32,740 nucleotides of DNA from Pelargonium nanum (GCA_036897485.1 JAYMTF010000618.1:1-32740); one strand, 5' to 3'; shown: positions 10,801-23,438, counted from the stretch's first letter. Program-made: numbers and translations. Notes: generated by a model not told the origin, from the letters alone.

Positions 10801-13800
10801 CCTTGGTTGATGAAGTACCATGCAGATATTTACCCCTTCAAGAGCTTCACGGCGAAGTGCTCTTAGAAGTAACATGGATGATGAACTGTCCAAACCAGAT
10901 GTGGGCTCATCCAAAATCAAGAGTGAAGGTTCCATGACCATTTCTAGCCCAACATTTACACGTTTCTTCTGGCCTCCAGAGATGCCTCGCCTTGACACTG
11001 TTCCAACAAGCGAATCTCTGATTGCCTGTAGTCCCAAGCAGTCAATAACTCTTTCAATAACCAGGACCTTATCCGGTTTTGACATAGTTGCAGGTAGTCT
11101 GCAATAGTAATGAATTTAAAACATAACTGAAACTGCAATGAAAGCAAAACACTAGACTGTGAAACAAAAGTTAAATGAGGAAATATAACTTGCAAAGTAA
11201 TTGCTCATTGTTACCATTGTCATTAATAATTTTTTAAAATATCATTAAGTGAGGTGATACTTTCCGTGGCAGCTAATAAGTGCTCCTATCCTGACATGAT
11301 CTATACACCGAAATTCTCGAACAGGATTAATTTTGACCTCTACTTATTTATCTCAAGAATGTTTATAGCATAAAGAGCAAATAGCTTGCATAGAAACATA
11401 AATGTCACCTACCTGCACCTAGCACTGAATCGGAGATTCTCCTCCACTGTCAAGTCTCCATGCACGATATCATCTTGTGGAACAAAACCAACAATTTTCT
11501 TATATGAGTGGATGGATTCATCTTTACCATTGATAAGAATTAAACCAGATCTAGTGCATCCAGTTGCTTTTCCTGCCAAAGCAGAAAGAAATGTTGTTTT
11601 TCCAGCTCCCGATGGACCCATGACTGCAGAAACTCGACCAGGCTCAAATTTTCCCGTGACACACCTCAGCAGATGTTTGTTTTTATGTTTTAAAGTGAGG
11701 GTTAGATCCTTAAAAGCAATCTCAATGACAGGCCTGCTTCTGACATCACTATCAGCACCCATTGAAATTATTCCTGAGAAGGTCAAGTCCTTGTTCTGCT
11801 CTTGCATTGCTTTCTCCTTCTCAATTTGACCATATGCATACTGAAACACTTGGCTGCGAGTATGTAATTGTTTACTTTTTGGCATGTTCTTTTTCAAATT
11901 TTTATCTCCTATCTCAAGATTAAAGCCAGTGTGACTTTCTGGATCATCCTCCAGGGCATGCATCATATTTGTGAGGTTGCCCGAGTCTTTTTTCTTTCCT
12001 TTGGAATCTTCAGATGATTGTGCTGATGCTTTTGACTTACCAGCAGTATCTTTTGAGCTAGACTTAGACACACTGAATCTGAAGCCCTTCGGCTCTGATT
12101 TTGTACTTTTTTTGCGAGAATATGTACGGGATAACTGTTGTTGCAACCCGTCTGTGGGCTTCGTGGCAAGATCTTTTGCAAATTTCCACCTATCACGTGC
12201 ATGAACACTTTCTCGAGCAAATCTTGCGGCTCTTTCCCTGGAATTAGCCTGTCTTTTTTCTCGTGTATGGAGAACTTGATCAGAACAATTATAAATCAAG
12301 ATTAGGACAATACCCAATCCAGCCTACATAACAAAGGGAGAAAATCAACATCGGTTGGACTTGGATGGAGCTGTAAGAGAATAAATACTCAGCAAGAACT
12401 AAAAATTACGAGAGTTCTGTCCATAGAGAAGGAGATACTAAATGAACATTCTAGAGATTGCATAGTTGATACCATTGAATGATGAAGTTCATGATAAGTA
12501 ATTATAACATGAATGATTCCTGAAAATTAGATTACAAAACAAACATTTTGCAAAAAAAAAATAAAAAGAAAAATATAGAGAAAAATTAAACAAACAATAG
12601 CGCGCAAGCCATTTCAAAGAGATCCTTCATTGAGCATGTTATAGCTCCTTGAAAAATATATTGAGAATGAATCAGATGCCAACTACAAGTCAAATGCCAC
12701 AAATGGAGAGTAAACATAGACTACATGTCAAAAAGAACTCGCCGAAGATCGATGATCAGTTTTATTTAGAATTAAGACTAGATCAGCAACAACTTACAAT
12801 GATCAGAAAGCCATAAATATGAAGCCTTTGGTTCGCAGTATTTGGACTACATTGAGCCAACTTGAAGCACGCTGCAAAAAGGTCAAAAAAAATTAAAATT
12901 ATATCATATCTCCCTTTCATGTGAAAAAAAAAAAAGGGGGTTGAGACAAGGGATGCAGTATGGTGGAAAGAGATATATAACTACAAAGCTAGGAGGAATG
13001 GTTAATGCTACACATTGCTTGTGGATAACAAGTGTTTTCATGTCTGTGTGTGTGTGTTGGGGACAGGGGTGGGAGCCATATAGGAAGCACAATAGAATAA
13101 TAAATTGAAATAAATTCACACGGCTTACTTTTTTCACAAAATTCCCTTTTGCCTCATGCATGCCAAAGAGTTGAAAGTTGTCTCAATTGATTAACAAATA
13201 AGGTGAAGGGTACAGTCACAAATAGGGTAACCCTTATATTGACTTCATACTGTGGACACTTATAAAAGGTAGTTACGAAAAGGAACATGATACACGTAAT
13301 CCATCCAACATACATCTGCTACAAGCCAACAATGCAACACGTCCTAAACCTTCCATCTTACAATGCCAAACTATAGTTTAGATAGTTATATACATATAAA
13401 TTTCCCAGTGTAAAATGTTCTTATTTGAGAGTTCATAAATGCATACCTTCTCTGTTTCACAGGTTATACGGTCCAAGATGAAATACTGAAAACTTATGGA
13501 TCATATATATGTTACTGATGATGCATAAAGTGATCACCGAAGCTCATCAGTTACAATTAAGTACACAGGATATGCAGCAACTAATGAAATTTAGCATACA
13601 GTTTCTATGTAATGGGCTCTATTTCAAAGTTCTTCAACTTAATAGCTGCACTACATATTAATACGATGATATATTAAATCACCCTGGATGTATTTGAACT
13701 TCGGTAAGAATTTCACCGAAGATTCACAAGTACCGACAAACTTACATTGCTGAGCAGTGGAACCCATCCTGCAGAAATGCCTGTAATTATCCGAAAATGT

Positions 13801-16046
13801 AATGTTAGTAAATGCACAGAAGCCAAGCACCATTTGATTGCACTGTATCATCATATCATGCACCATATTGGATTTAAGAAACTTGCTTATTATAATTCAG
13901 ATCCAAATGCGATAGTATTCTGAGCCAAACTGCCGCTTGCAAAAAAATAAAAAGTGATCTGAGTTTTGGGTAAAATCAATACCCACTACTGCAAGATAGT
14001 TTCTGTGTGTTAGTTGGGCAGTATGATCCTGGTGAGCAGAAAATACTGGAACTAGTTGAAGCATCAGTCCACATATCAGCACCACCACAAGAATGTTTTT
14101 TATTCCTTGGAGGTATTTGGTAAGTATATCTGCAAATTTTATCTACCCATAAACATTAACATGTTGTGCAAAGCAATAAGAACATAAATAACACAAGGAT
14201 TTAAACTTACGGCTCACACATTCCAGTCGTCTTATTGAGAGTTGCAAGCGGGCAATAAGAACCTAGTGGACAAGCTTCATATACAAGAATAATGGTATTA
14301 GGTACAGTTGCATTGATATTATTAGCAGATATATTGGAGTTATCCTTATAATTTAATGTATTTAGACTATAAGTGTAGCAGATAGAACAGAATTGCACAA
14401 CAGAAGTATACAGACTCATGTTTCAGTCTATCTATTCCGCTTAGTAATCAAACAACTAATAATTATATGTGTCCATATCATATTGATAATACAAATTCAA
14501 GTAAAAATTAGAATCAAACATGTAAATCAACACATTGCAATAAAGCTCATATCCCTCGATCATGAAAATAGATACAGATTGTCTACTATAAGCACAGACT
14601 CAATCGAAGTTCCATGAAAATTTGTTATGTGGTAGACACTAGGTGCATATAATTTCAAAGATAAGACCAGTGAAGATCTTTAACTTCACCAAAAAAAAAA
14701 TCGCATGCCTAAATTACGCTGAAATGGACCTTCTATATATTATCATGATTTTGTGAGTACTAGATCATGAGTGGCAGTTTCTCACCCTTTCTTTTTTCCT
14801 TGATCAAGACAACATAGGCACCTTACATTCTTGAAATCTCAGTATCAAAGAATGTCAATAAATTCATATTAGAAACTCATGCCACGTATTCCTTTTCTAT
14901 ACAACTCTTCTGTCCGGATCAAACATTCAACTAAAACCCTACTGCTCTCCTTCAACATAGAATTTCAGGTCACTAGCCCTTGACTTCATAAAGATCAGCT
15001 AAGATCTAAAAAATGCACTTGCACTAAGTTCTATTTTTTACCTTCCTAACATTTAACTTTTTTTTCCATGAACTATATTTGTACAGTCTATTACGACAGT
15101 AATAAAAATAATGAAGTAAAATCATTAACAATTCAGACTTCATAAAATGTACCAATCTGTGTGGACTTAAAATTGCAAAAGAAACCGTGCCAATAGTTCA
15201 TCATAAAAAATGAATACATAAATAAAGAAAAGAGAAGTCCCAACCTAGTAAGATTTGCTAAGATAGTAAATGAGCAAATGATAGACAACAGAATCCTAAC
15301 AAGATTCATTGGGGCTTTTTTATACACTTACGTATCATGCAAGTTATACCAGGAGGACAAAAGAATCCCTCACAACAAGGTTCACATTCAATAGTTCTCA
15401 AAGGCATTGCCTTCTTGTTGTCATCGTTCTGATCATCGTCTTTGTCATTAAGGGTGCAGCCCCATCCCGGTTCACATCCATTGACCCATGATGACAAATT
15501 GCAGTTTATGTTAGGCTTAACATACTCATCTCCAGAGAATTCTTCAAAGTAGAATCTTATTTCTGCTGCTGAGCATAGTCGTTTTGTTACATCTCCTGTT
15601 AGTAAACACATCCGTCATCAGAATCTAGATGGATGCATCATCTCTCTCAAAGTATTCGACAAAAGCTCACCTTTTGATGTCTGAACACATTTAGACAAGA
15701 AATCTAAGTTTTCAAACTCGAAAGCTTTATTCCAATCAGCATCTCTGAAATCAAATTCCTTTTGGGTTAGGAGAAAAAAAGAAGTTAAATTCCATGACAA
15801 GTGACAAAATACATAAATTCAAATTACTCACAAATCCTTTACACAATATGCAAGATTTTGTTCAACATCCGGGGCAAGTATCTTAGAAATATTTTTTATG
15901 CGACTATATAAGAGGTTTGTAACCACGGCTTGGCTATAATCATCCCCTTTCGCGGACAGTGCCGAAGGCAATAAACTCAAAGTGAAAGAAGCAATGAACA
16001 ATAAAACAAGGGGAACCCAATTGGCATTAATGCTCGTTCCCCTCAT
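7898..16046 (-). CDS. extended ABCG (white-brown complex) transporter, ABCG24/28/WBC30 type
   Basis: Fourteen coding exons join in phase to 1090 aa: 15832-16046, 15671-15744, 15332-15595, 14211-14274, 13983-14129, 13746-13780, 12798-12871, 11413-12323, 10802-11098, 10142-10603, 9524-9672, 9049-9338, 8173-8306 and 7898-8054. It is a half-size ATP-driven exporter with a long extra N-terminus. In order: signal peptide (1-32), Cys-rich extracellular region (to about 283, with repeated [12 protein letters not shown] and CSSGHFC motifs), one membrane helix (about 284-303, ending YNCSDQ), a basic Ser/Lys-rich linker, the nucleotide-binding domain (Walker A GPSGAGKT 527-534, VPQDD 572-576, signature ISGGQKKR 634-641, Walker B ILDEP 656-660, His691) and about six C-terminal helices ending FQKK. 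All ATPase motifs are intact. Arabidopsis relatives are about 1080-1110 aa; ABCG28 acts in pollen tube tips. The cargo here is unknown. The ATG at 16046 was chosen because an in-frame stop lies a few codons upstream. Exon 6 is only 35 nt. Translin lies downstream on the same strand. Confidence 0.94.
8383..8700. repeat. tandem repeat in ABCG intron 12
   Basis: About three diverged units of roughly 104 bp lie in the intron between 8307 and 9048. The shared core is TTAGTCTATTNTACAACNTG, then TCGACTCTCAC and CTGCACATGTCATTTGACGTC. TGACRTCAAC falls at 8388, 8480 and 8584. No coding potential. Confidence 0.75.
8759..8998. mobile_element. MITE-like element with GGTCTCTGAAC ends
   Basis: ATCAAAATGGTCTCTGAAC (8759-8777) is matched in inverse by GTTCAGAGACCAAATTAG (8980-8997). 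Related internal copies of the word (AAAATGGTTCCC, CCATTTTGGTCTG) lie between. The span is about 240 bp with no frame of note. It lies in ABCG intron 12 directly after the tandem repeat. I could not see a clear target duplication. Confidence 0.45.
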
Positions 16047-16365
16047 TTCGACCACCCGACGAAGAAGCTACCCAAATCACAGGCCCTGGCAACAACAATA
16101 GTACAATACCATCCAAGACCAAACCATGCATAAACAAGCTGGGGAAAACGAGAAGTCTCAAACAATGTGCAAAATTCAGATTTTCACGAACCCAATGAGG
16201 ATCAAGATCAACTACAACAACCATGCCATTGTTTTGGGTAGCTTTGACAATCCCAAATATCTTGGGAGTTCGTTGAGGACTTTCGTCGAACAGTTGGTGG
16301 GCGTTGGAAAATGAGTTGAGGAAACGACGACAGGAGCAATGGAGGTCTGTGAAATCGATCATCAT
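16027..16365 (-). other. upstream ORF overlapping the ABCG start codon
   Basis: Upstream of the ABCG ATG an ATGATG pair at 16360-16365 opens a 112-codon frame that stops at 16027. It is out of frame with the main ORF (ATG 16046-16044) and overlaps it by 20 bases. The product is not recognised. If the transcript starts near 16440, ribosomes would meet this frame first and the transporter would need leaky scanning. A plausible 3' splice site (TTGTTGCCAG, about 16085) could remove it as a 5'UTR intron. Confidence 0.4.
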
Positions 16366-16439
16366 CGTAGAAATTAAGCTGAAAATGCAATAAAAATGTT
16401 GGGTCAAGAGAGCTGCTAAATTTGGGAGAGGGGGAGAAG

Positions 16440-18100
16440 AATGGGTGGCGTGGCTAAATTGAAGGTTTTTGTGTTCGCTTTAGCTTAACCTAACGGTAAA
16501 ATAACCGAAACCATATAGTCCCGTCTGTGTGGTACTCAAGTGTACGTCTACTTCCCTCACGCGTCTTTTAATTTTGATGTAATTTACATCATCAAAAGGT
16601 CCCACCGACTATGAATGGTAATGATGAATTGAATTGATGATGAGACTAGTAAATTGATTACTTGGATAAATTTACTTAAATAAGTTTATAGTAGTATTAT
16701 AGATGGTTGTGTCATAACATGACAGCAAAATTAGTGTATTTGAGCTCACAAATTTTGTAATCGTGTGAAACATGTGATTTGTCTTTTCATATTGAAAATT
16801 CTGTTTTGTCTTTTTTTATTAGAAGTTTTGTTGATATTTTCTTATTGGAAGTTCTTCACTAATAGAATTTGATGCACATCAAGCCATAGAAATCAAGGGG
16901 ATGATAAAATGATTTGACTATAGGTGATATTTTGAATCTTATTAAACAGATTGCTAGTATAGATTTTTGTTTTGTTAATCGGTCTGCGAATTAGGTGACT
17001 TATGTTTCAAGTATATCATATCGTGTAACCAGTTGGTCTGCGAACCGAGTGTCCTACGAGTTAGGTAGGTCTTCAAACTCTTTGTCAAACTTGTTTGGGT
17101 GAGTTGATCTTTAAGTCTCCAGTTTTGTATTATATTTAATAACGTCCTATTTGAAATGAATTATTAGTTTTTTCGTTAAAAATAATAAGATTGTAGTGCA
17201 TTAAATAAAACCCTAGGCGATTTGGTTTTTTATGTTATGTCTTCTTTGTACTTAGTTCTGTTTTGTAAGTCTTCTTAACATTTTATGGCTTATTAGAAGT
17301 TTTAGTATCCACCTTTCAAAAAAAAAAAAAAAAACCCTATCCACTCTTCCTATAGTTAATTTTTCAGTTCTCCATTAAGATTGTTTCTTAAATTATTGTC
17401 GTTCTAAGTACATCTGCAATGATTTAATATTTCTTTTATTAATATTATTAGTTACTAAATAAAACATAAATATGTTAGATTTTACGTGATATTTTTCGTT
17501 TATAGTGTTGTAGTTGTCATTTTCACAATTGATTTCATTTGTTTGTTTCTATTCCGTTTAGTCTCGTATTATCTTATTTCACGGACATTACATTATCATA
17601 TTAGCTTCATATTGGACGGATATTTTGTAAGATTTTTGTTGTTGTTGTTAGAACTTGGACTTTGTTATTAATGTGAACATATTTTTTTTAACACAAATGC
17701 GAACATAATTTTGATGTACACAATTGGGAAAATCCAAAAAGTACTCCATCATTTTCCAAACAAAATTACTAAACATAGGAAAGACATTAGGTTGTCAAAT
17801 TACTACAACAAGTTTCTAACTTTCTTCGATCATTTAATTTTCCAAAAACTTACATTAAATAAATGACCTTCATTGACTTATTACTTGACCTGTTCATACC
17901 TCTCTTCTCCAATCTACCTTACGCAGAAACAGTCAGACTAGTCTTCCTCCATGGCCTCGTTCACACCAAGATTCAATTTGTAACTCCAAAAATAAAATAA
18001 TTTCTGTTTTTTAATTTGAATGTCTATAGTTTATATTTGTTAAAATTCTACGAGGATTGCTTTGGTTGGTTAGCTGACTTCCAGCTGCCGTGTATGGACT
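16440..18100. other. AT-rich intergenic spacer between divergent ABCG and kinase genes
   Basis: This is the shared upstream region of the minus-strand ABCG gene and the plus-strand kinase gene. No gene is supportable. A run of 17 A at 17318-17334, preceded by an AT-rich stretch, could be the tail of an old retroposon, but no body was recognised. Confidence 0.4.
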
Positions 18101-18734
18101 TCTCCTCATATCACTGAACTGTCTTCTTCGTCTTCATCTTCGCTTTTTACAGTCTCTTTTGGGCCAAAGACTCATGGGTTTCTCTTAAGATTCAATTTTT
18201 ATCAGAGCAATCTTAGCTGTGAAAGGTGGGTATTTTTGTCCTCATTTTCCTCTATTTGTTCTCTATTTTTTTTGTCAGAGTTTTGTTTGATTTGAAGTGC
18301 CTGGAAATTGTGAAACTATGGTGAACAATTTGTGGGTTTGATTACTGCTGGCCATGAGTTTTGTTTGAGAGAAAAAAGGTTAGATTTTGGGAGGTGGGTT
18401 GGATTCAAAAATCCAAATTTAGTGGGTTTCTGGTAAAGTTTTGGCTTTTTGTACAGACAACAAATCCTCATAGTTTATTTGTGTTTGCTTCTTTCTGGGA
18501 ATTGGGTTATCTGAAATTTTTGTTGGTTTTGAGTTTGTAGTGTTTTGTATTTGCATTGTTGCTTTGTGTGTGTGTAAAGTTTTGGGTTGTTGTGATATTA
18601 ATGGAGTCTCTTCTCATATGCAATTCTCAACCTTACATTGCTTTGTCCTTAGTTTGCTTTACATTGATTGTGAGGTTTCATTTTCTGGTTCTTGGATCTG
18701 CAGAGAGAATCAGTGGTTTAGTTTGTTGATAGCT

Positions 18735-21080
18735 ATGAAGTGTTTCTCATTTTGCAATGATGATAAGGCGGAACCGAAGAGCCCGAAGGGAGTATCGGTT
18801 CCTGGGAGATCTGGATCTGAACTGAATTCTCAGAATATGTCAAACACTAGCACTGAATCTATTGGGAGACCCTCATTTCCCAGCATGTCTAATAGGTCCA
18901 GTAATCTTAGAGTGTTCACAGTTTCTGAGCTCAAATCAGCCACCAAAAATTTTGGCCGCTCGGTCATGATTGGAGAGGGCGGGTTTGGGTGCGTCTATAA
19001 GGGTTTGATCAAGAGTTTGGAGGAGCCATCAAGAAAAGTTGAAGTTGCAGTGAAGCAACTCGGCAAAAGAGCGTTGCAGGCAAGTTTTCTTATTCACAAT
19101 AAGATTTAGAATAATTCTATTGGCTTATGATATATTTGTCTTGCATTTTGTCTATGAGTAAATATATTGAATAATTAAGTTGATATTGATTCAAAGGATG
19201 GTCCATCTACAAGGCCTTATGTTTCCACGTAGTATTGACACAAGTAGGTCTCTATATTGCTCTATGTATGATTGCGTTTGGATTAGAACTTTTGTTCAGG
19301 AATAGATATCGATAATGGGAATGAGAATGTGATTTTCATTCTTCGTGTTTGTTTTAGGACTTTCTGGTCATGAGAATGGTTTTAGAACAGGAATCTCTTT
19401 CTCATTCCGAAATTTATAATCCAAACGCTACCTTTGAGTGTCTTAACCTAATGGATCTCTTTTGCAATTTTGCATACAGTCCTCTATGTTGATCAATGAA
19501 TGTTGAGTCTTTTTAGAATGTCATTATGTTGATGAACCTTATACATACTATTGGCTAACAGAATTGAATGTTGTCCGACATTTTGGCTGGCAGGGACACA
19601 AGCAATGGGTGACGGAGGTTAATGTTCTTGGGGTGGTTGAGCATCCAAACCTCGTCAAACTAGTGGGCTATTGTGCTGAGGATGATGAACGAGGCATTCA
19701 ACGACTTCTGATATATGAGTACATGCCTAATGGAAGTGTTGATGATCATTTGTCACCAAGGTCACAAGACCCTCTTCCATGGGCAATGCGGCTGAGAATA
19801 GCCCAAGATGCTGCTCGTGGCTTAACGTACCTTCACGAAGAAATGGATTTTCAGGTTTCCAATTTCTGTTTCCCCGCTAATATACTACTGTTTAGTGTTT
19901 ACTAGCATGCTCCCTTCTTATGCATTAACATGTTTGCTCTTCAATTGAGCATTGGGTCTTTACCCTGTACTTTATTGAAGTTGGTTATGCGAGTGCAACA
20001 TATTTGTGGGCATGATATCGCACGGTCATGGGATTGACTTCTTTTTTTCCATTATATATATTGTAGATAATCTTCAGAGATTTCAAATCTTCAAATATTC
20101 TTCTAGACGAGCAATGGAATGCAAAGCTGTCGGACTTTGGATTGGCTAGGTTGGGGCCTGATGAAGGACTAACCCATGTCTCAACAGCGGTATGTTTCTA
20201 CAACATGATCTGTCATTAAATACTACCCTATCCTCGAATATTGCGTACTTTTAACATGTCGGTGTGGAAAATAGCTTAAACAGATTGAGATAATTACCTA
20301 CTCCCTCTGGCTCAAAATGAGCGTTCACTTTCCCATTTTTGTAAAAGTTAAATGATAAGATTGAACCTTCTAGTTTCTCCCTTATAGCCCCACTTGCTCT
20401 TGGCATAACAAACTCAAGAGTACTAACTTACCTTAGTGATATTGTTGGTTCAATACATGAATTTGGTCATCTTAATCATTTTACTATGTGTGGATATCCT
20501 GAGGAACCTATTCAAGTTCACGGAAAATCTTTTCCTTACAAATTTGATGAAATGGAATCATATTTACATTTATGTAACTCGTGACATGTATTAGGTTGTA
20601 GGAACTATGGGGTATGCCGCCCCGGAATACCTTCAAACTGGACGTCTGACATCCAAGAGTGATGTTTGGAGCTATGGTGTCTTCCTCTACGAGCTTATAA
20701 CTGGTCGGCGCCCTTTAGATAGAAACCGCCCAAAGAGTGAGCAGAAGCTCTTGGAGTGGGTAAAGCCTTACTTATCGGACAAAAAAAGATTCAAGTTGAT
20801 TCTAGACCCAAGGCTCGAAGGGAACATTCCCCTCAAATCTGCCCAAAAGTTAGCCATTGTGGCCAACCGTTGCTTGGTCAGAAACCAAAAGTCTCGCCCT
20901 AAAATGAGCGAGGTGTTGGAAATGGTGAGCCAGATTGTAGAGTCGTCAACAGAAACAGGGAGTCCTCAGCGACCCTTGAAGAATGTGGCATCGTTCAAAA
21001 CTTCCCGAGATGCTAAAACAGAAAAGAAGAGAGGAATTGTGGACTTGAGATGGACGTCGAAGATTGAAAGGATATGCTGA
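18735..21080 (+). CDS. receptor-like cytoplasmic kinase, RLCK-VII, PCRK1/PCRK2-like
   Basis: Four coding exons (18735-19079, 19594-19854, 20067-20189, 20595-21080), all meeting in phase 0, give 404 aa. The protein is a Ser/Thr kinase closest, by recall, to Arabidopsis PCRK1/2, which relay signals from pattern-recognition receptors at the plasma membrane. Motifs: P-loop GEGGFG (80-85), Lys107 in VAVK, Glu123, FRDFKSSN with catalytic Asp207 (Phe replaces the His of HRD), DFG at 225-227, [12 protein letters not shown] from 244, and a kinase C-lobe ending near 350. The N-terminus starts MKCFSFC, so it lacks the Gly2 needed for myristoylation; Cys3 and Cys7 could be acylated instead. Intron 1 is GC-AG (donor CAG/GCAAGT at 19080). 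A 5'UTR intron is inferred at 18226-18703 (donor AAAG/GTGGG, acceptor CTGCAG). A 4-codon uORF (18174) lies in the first leader exon. No upstream in-frame stop lies in the last leader segment, but the MKCF start matches the family. Confidence 0.94.
19270..19432. mobile_element. Tourist-like MITE, copy 1 (kinase intron 1)
   Basis: GCGTTTGGATTA (19274-19285) and TAATCCAAACGC (19417-19428) are perfect inverse copies bounding about 163 bp. The interior (GAGAATG, TTTTAGGACTTT, TGGTCATGAGAATGG, CTCATTCCGA) matches the element at 27759-27933. The outer left end has decayed and no target duplication remains clear. Confidence 0.7.
20301..20350 (+). mobile_element. Stowaway-like MITE end in kinase intron 3
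   Basis: CTCCCTCTGGCTCAAAATGAG, preceded by TA, resembles the CTCCCTCCGTCCCAAAATGAG terminus of Stowaway elements. No matching right end was found before the next exon at 20595, so it is probably a truncated copy. Confidence 0.45.
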
Positions 21081-23150
21081 TGTCACAATAAACGGTAAAC
21101 TTTGGATATATACTTTCTAGAGTCGAGGATATTTGCTGTTGATTGACACAACTAACTCGAGCGCTTCTTTATACTCTGTGAATTGAAAGTGAAGATGTAT
21201 AGACTTGCACAGAAGAAAAGGATTGGTTTCTCGGAGAATGTACACACCAAGAAGTTATAGGGAAGTATTGGTCGTAACTTGCAATGACACCGAGCAATGT
21301 GTCGGCACAGTTAATGTACTCATAGAAGTTCATTTAGAAGATGTTCAAGATTGATGAATTGTCATTGAACTAGAGACCCAATATTGTTTGGGAAATGACT
21401 TGATTGTTGTTGTTGGTCTTGCACATAGAATGATTTTGATGTTCTTGTTGCTGTTTCAGATAAGCATGTTATGTAAAAAGTTTCATTGACATTGAAATGC
21501 TGTAATGCTGGCTCTGTTTTACTTGGCTCTTCAAATTGTATTGCAGTTAAGTACTTGAGTATAAGCGGATTCTTCGACTGCGAGCTTCAACTTTTAGTTG
21601 AGTTGGTCAACGAACATAATATTAAAGTCTAATTCTGAATTTTAAAGATTATATGTTCGAATCTCGAACACTCTCGGAATTGTATAATTGATGTCTCGTC
21701 TATTTCTCAAATCTTTTTGTCTATCGCATCTTATATTATATTCTTTGTGGGTCCACGAAAAGCTTACAGATAGATGGAAATAGAAGAAACCTGAAGAATA
21801 TTAGTGAACAACTATGCACAAATTCACAAGAAAAGTAAAAAGTTCACTAAAAAAGCTTTGAGTAAAACAAAAAAAAAAGTAGAGTAAATGTTCAATTATC
21901 ACTCTTTTTTCTCAGCCGGCCTTAAAGAGGAACAGCTTGTTTTATGGTTGCTTGTGAGTAACAGCCGGCCTTATGCTCAACAATATCAATATCTTGGGTA
22001 AAGATAAGGATTTTATATTTAATATTGGTTAACACTTTTCAAATAGCTTGTTTGCATTCTAGTAGCTAATCAATTAGCAATTTATGACGTTTAAAGATAA
22101 ATGATATTAACGACAATGACTAATTTGTTGTTAATAAAGAAACTCAGACTCGAAACTTTAAATAAAGTTTAAGCCATTTAAATTGTTTGACCACTAGAAG
22201 AGCTAATAGTGACAATTTTTGGCACAATATGGTGAGATCTTCACTTTTGGTACGTCTGGGGTGAATATTACATGCTTGCAAGCGATGCCACACCATGTGA
22301 CCACCTTTATGTGTAGTGTTGTTTAGCTCATGTAGCCTGGCACTTGGGGTATATTTTTTATGACAAGTTGTGTTCTTCGTGTTCTTAATAAAAAGTCGAG
22401 TTATGATTGTAGGTATCAGTAACAGATAACGATTGTAGCTTAAATTGTCTTGTTTGCGAGGGATTTGGAGTGTCATATAGTGTGTGACACTATTGGACAT
22501 TACAAATAATAGTGTAATGTTATGATCACAAGATGAGCGGTATGTAGCCCTATTTTCTATCTTTGTGTCTTGGAGGAGAAAATTGGGTTGATGTAGTTTT
22601 TGAACGGATTTTTAAGTCGCTTAGCATACTATCTTTTCAGGAATGACAATCACATCATAATTTAATGACAATTCATTAAAGTACAAAAATTCAAACACTA
22701 CAAAATCACTCAAAAAAATTAATACATCACCATTCTTTAATGAGAAAGTCATTTATTTCTGACAAAAATATATAATTAGCCAATAATAATAAAGACGTAA
22801 GAGAAAATTAATGAGAAAATTGACACCCATGTGGTGGGCCCAATTGAATCCTCCACCTGCTGATCTCATTTAAGGTCAATTAAGGGTAGGACCAAAATCA
22901 CGCATGCAATCATGACCGCACGATCCTATATTTAAATCAGTCCCTTTCACGTCCCCATCCATTCTCCGCCGTCCGATCCCGTCCAGTCATCACCAGCGAG
23001 TCACCCAATAAATCCCCGTGAACGCGTTTTAAATAATAATAACAATAATCGCTATTTTTTAAATAACAAAAAAACAAAAAATCAGAATCAAACGCCACAT
23101 TCCACACCGCTAGTCCCTCCCATTCCCATAACTTCCTCTCGAAGTAGAAA
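21081..23150. other. intergenic spacer with kinase 3'UTR and repeat relics
   Basis: The first roughly 450 bases are the likely 3'UTR of the kinase; an AATAAA at 21087-21092 is very close to the stop. A SINE-like unit is listed separately. CAGCCGGCCTTA occurs twice (21913-21924 and 21962-21973). A weak minus-strand frame at 22144-22500 has no recognisable homology. The stretch 22850-23150 is the probable promoter of the OTU gene. Confidence 0.45.
21585..21760 (+). mobile_element. tRNA-derived SINE-like unit
   Basis: TAGTTGAGTTGG (21596-21607) fits a Pol III A box, and GTTCGAATC (about 21654-21662) fits a B box, with spacing as in plant SINEs (TTGGTCAACGAAC... then GTTCGAATCTCGAAC). The unit cannot fold as a whole tRNA, so a SINE head or relic is the better reading. 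The 3' end is not defined. Confidence 0.4.
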
Positions 23151-23438
23151 ATTATATATAATTAAAAATGAAATAAACGATTCACAGTGTCCGTACAGAA
23201 TCCATCGGAGACTTGCTCGACGTTTAACGCTGCGACGAACAGTGCTTGAAGGTGCTTCGGTGCAATACGCCACTTTCCATTTTCTACAGTCACAGCTATT
23301 GCCAGCTACTTGATCATCATCATCATCATCACCATCGTCGTTTCTGTATATATACGTATACATATACGTGTACGTATCGGCGGAGCCTAAGTGCAGTCCT
23401 TTTCTCATTCGAAGCTTTTTGGAATCGTTGAATCCGAG

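Noticed and set aside
11386..11829. 147-codon plus-strand frame
   Set aside because: It is antisense to the ABCG nucleotide-binding-domain exon, whose Walker A motif is on the minus strand.
17318..17334. Run of 17 A as a retroposon tail
   Set aside because: No retroposon body or target duplication could be recognised upstream, so it is mentioned only as a spacer detail.
22144..22500. 118-codon minus-strand frame in the spacer after the kinase
   Set aside because: It looks a little like transposon-flank sequence but shows no domain or splice support. I could not assign it.
23246..23431. Frame with a run of seven His in the OTU leader
   Set aside because: It begins at TTG, not ATG. The His run is just the ATC microsatellite read in one frame.
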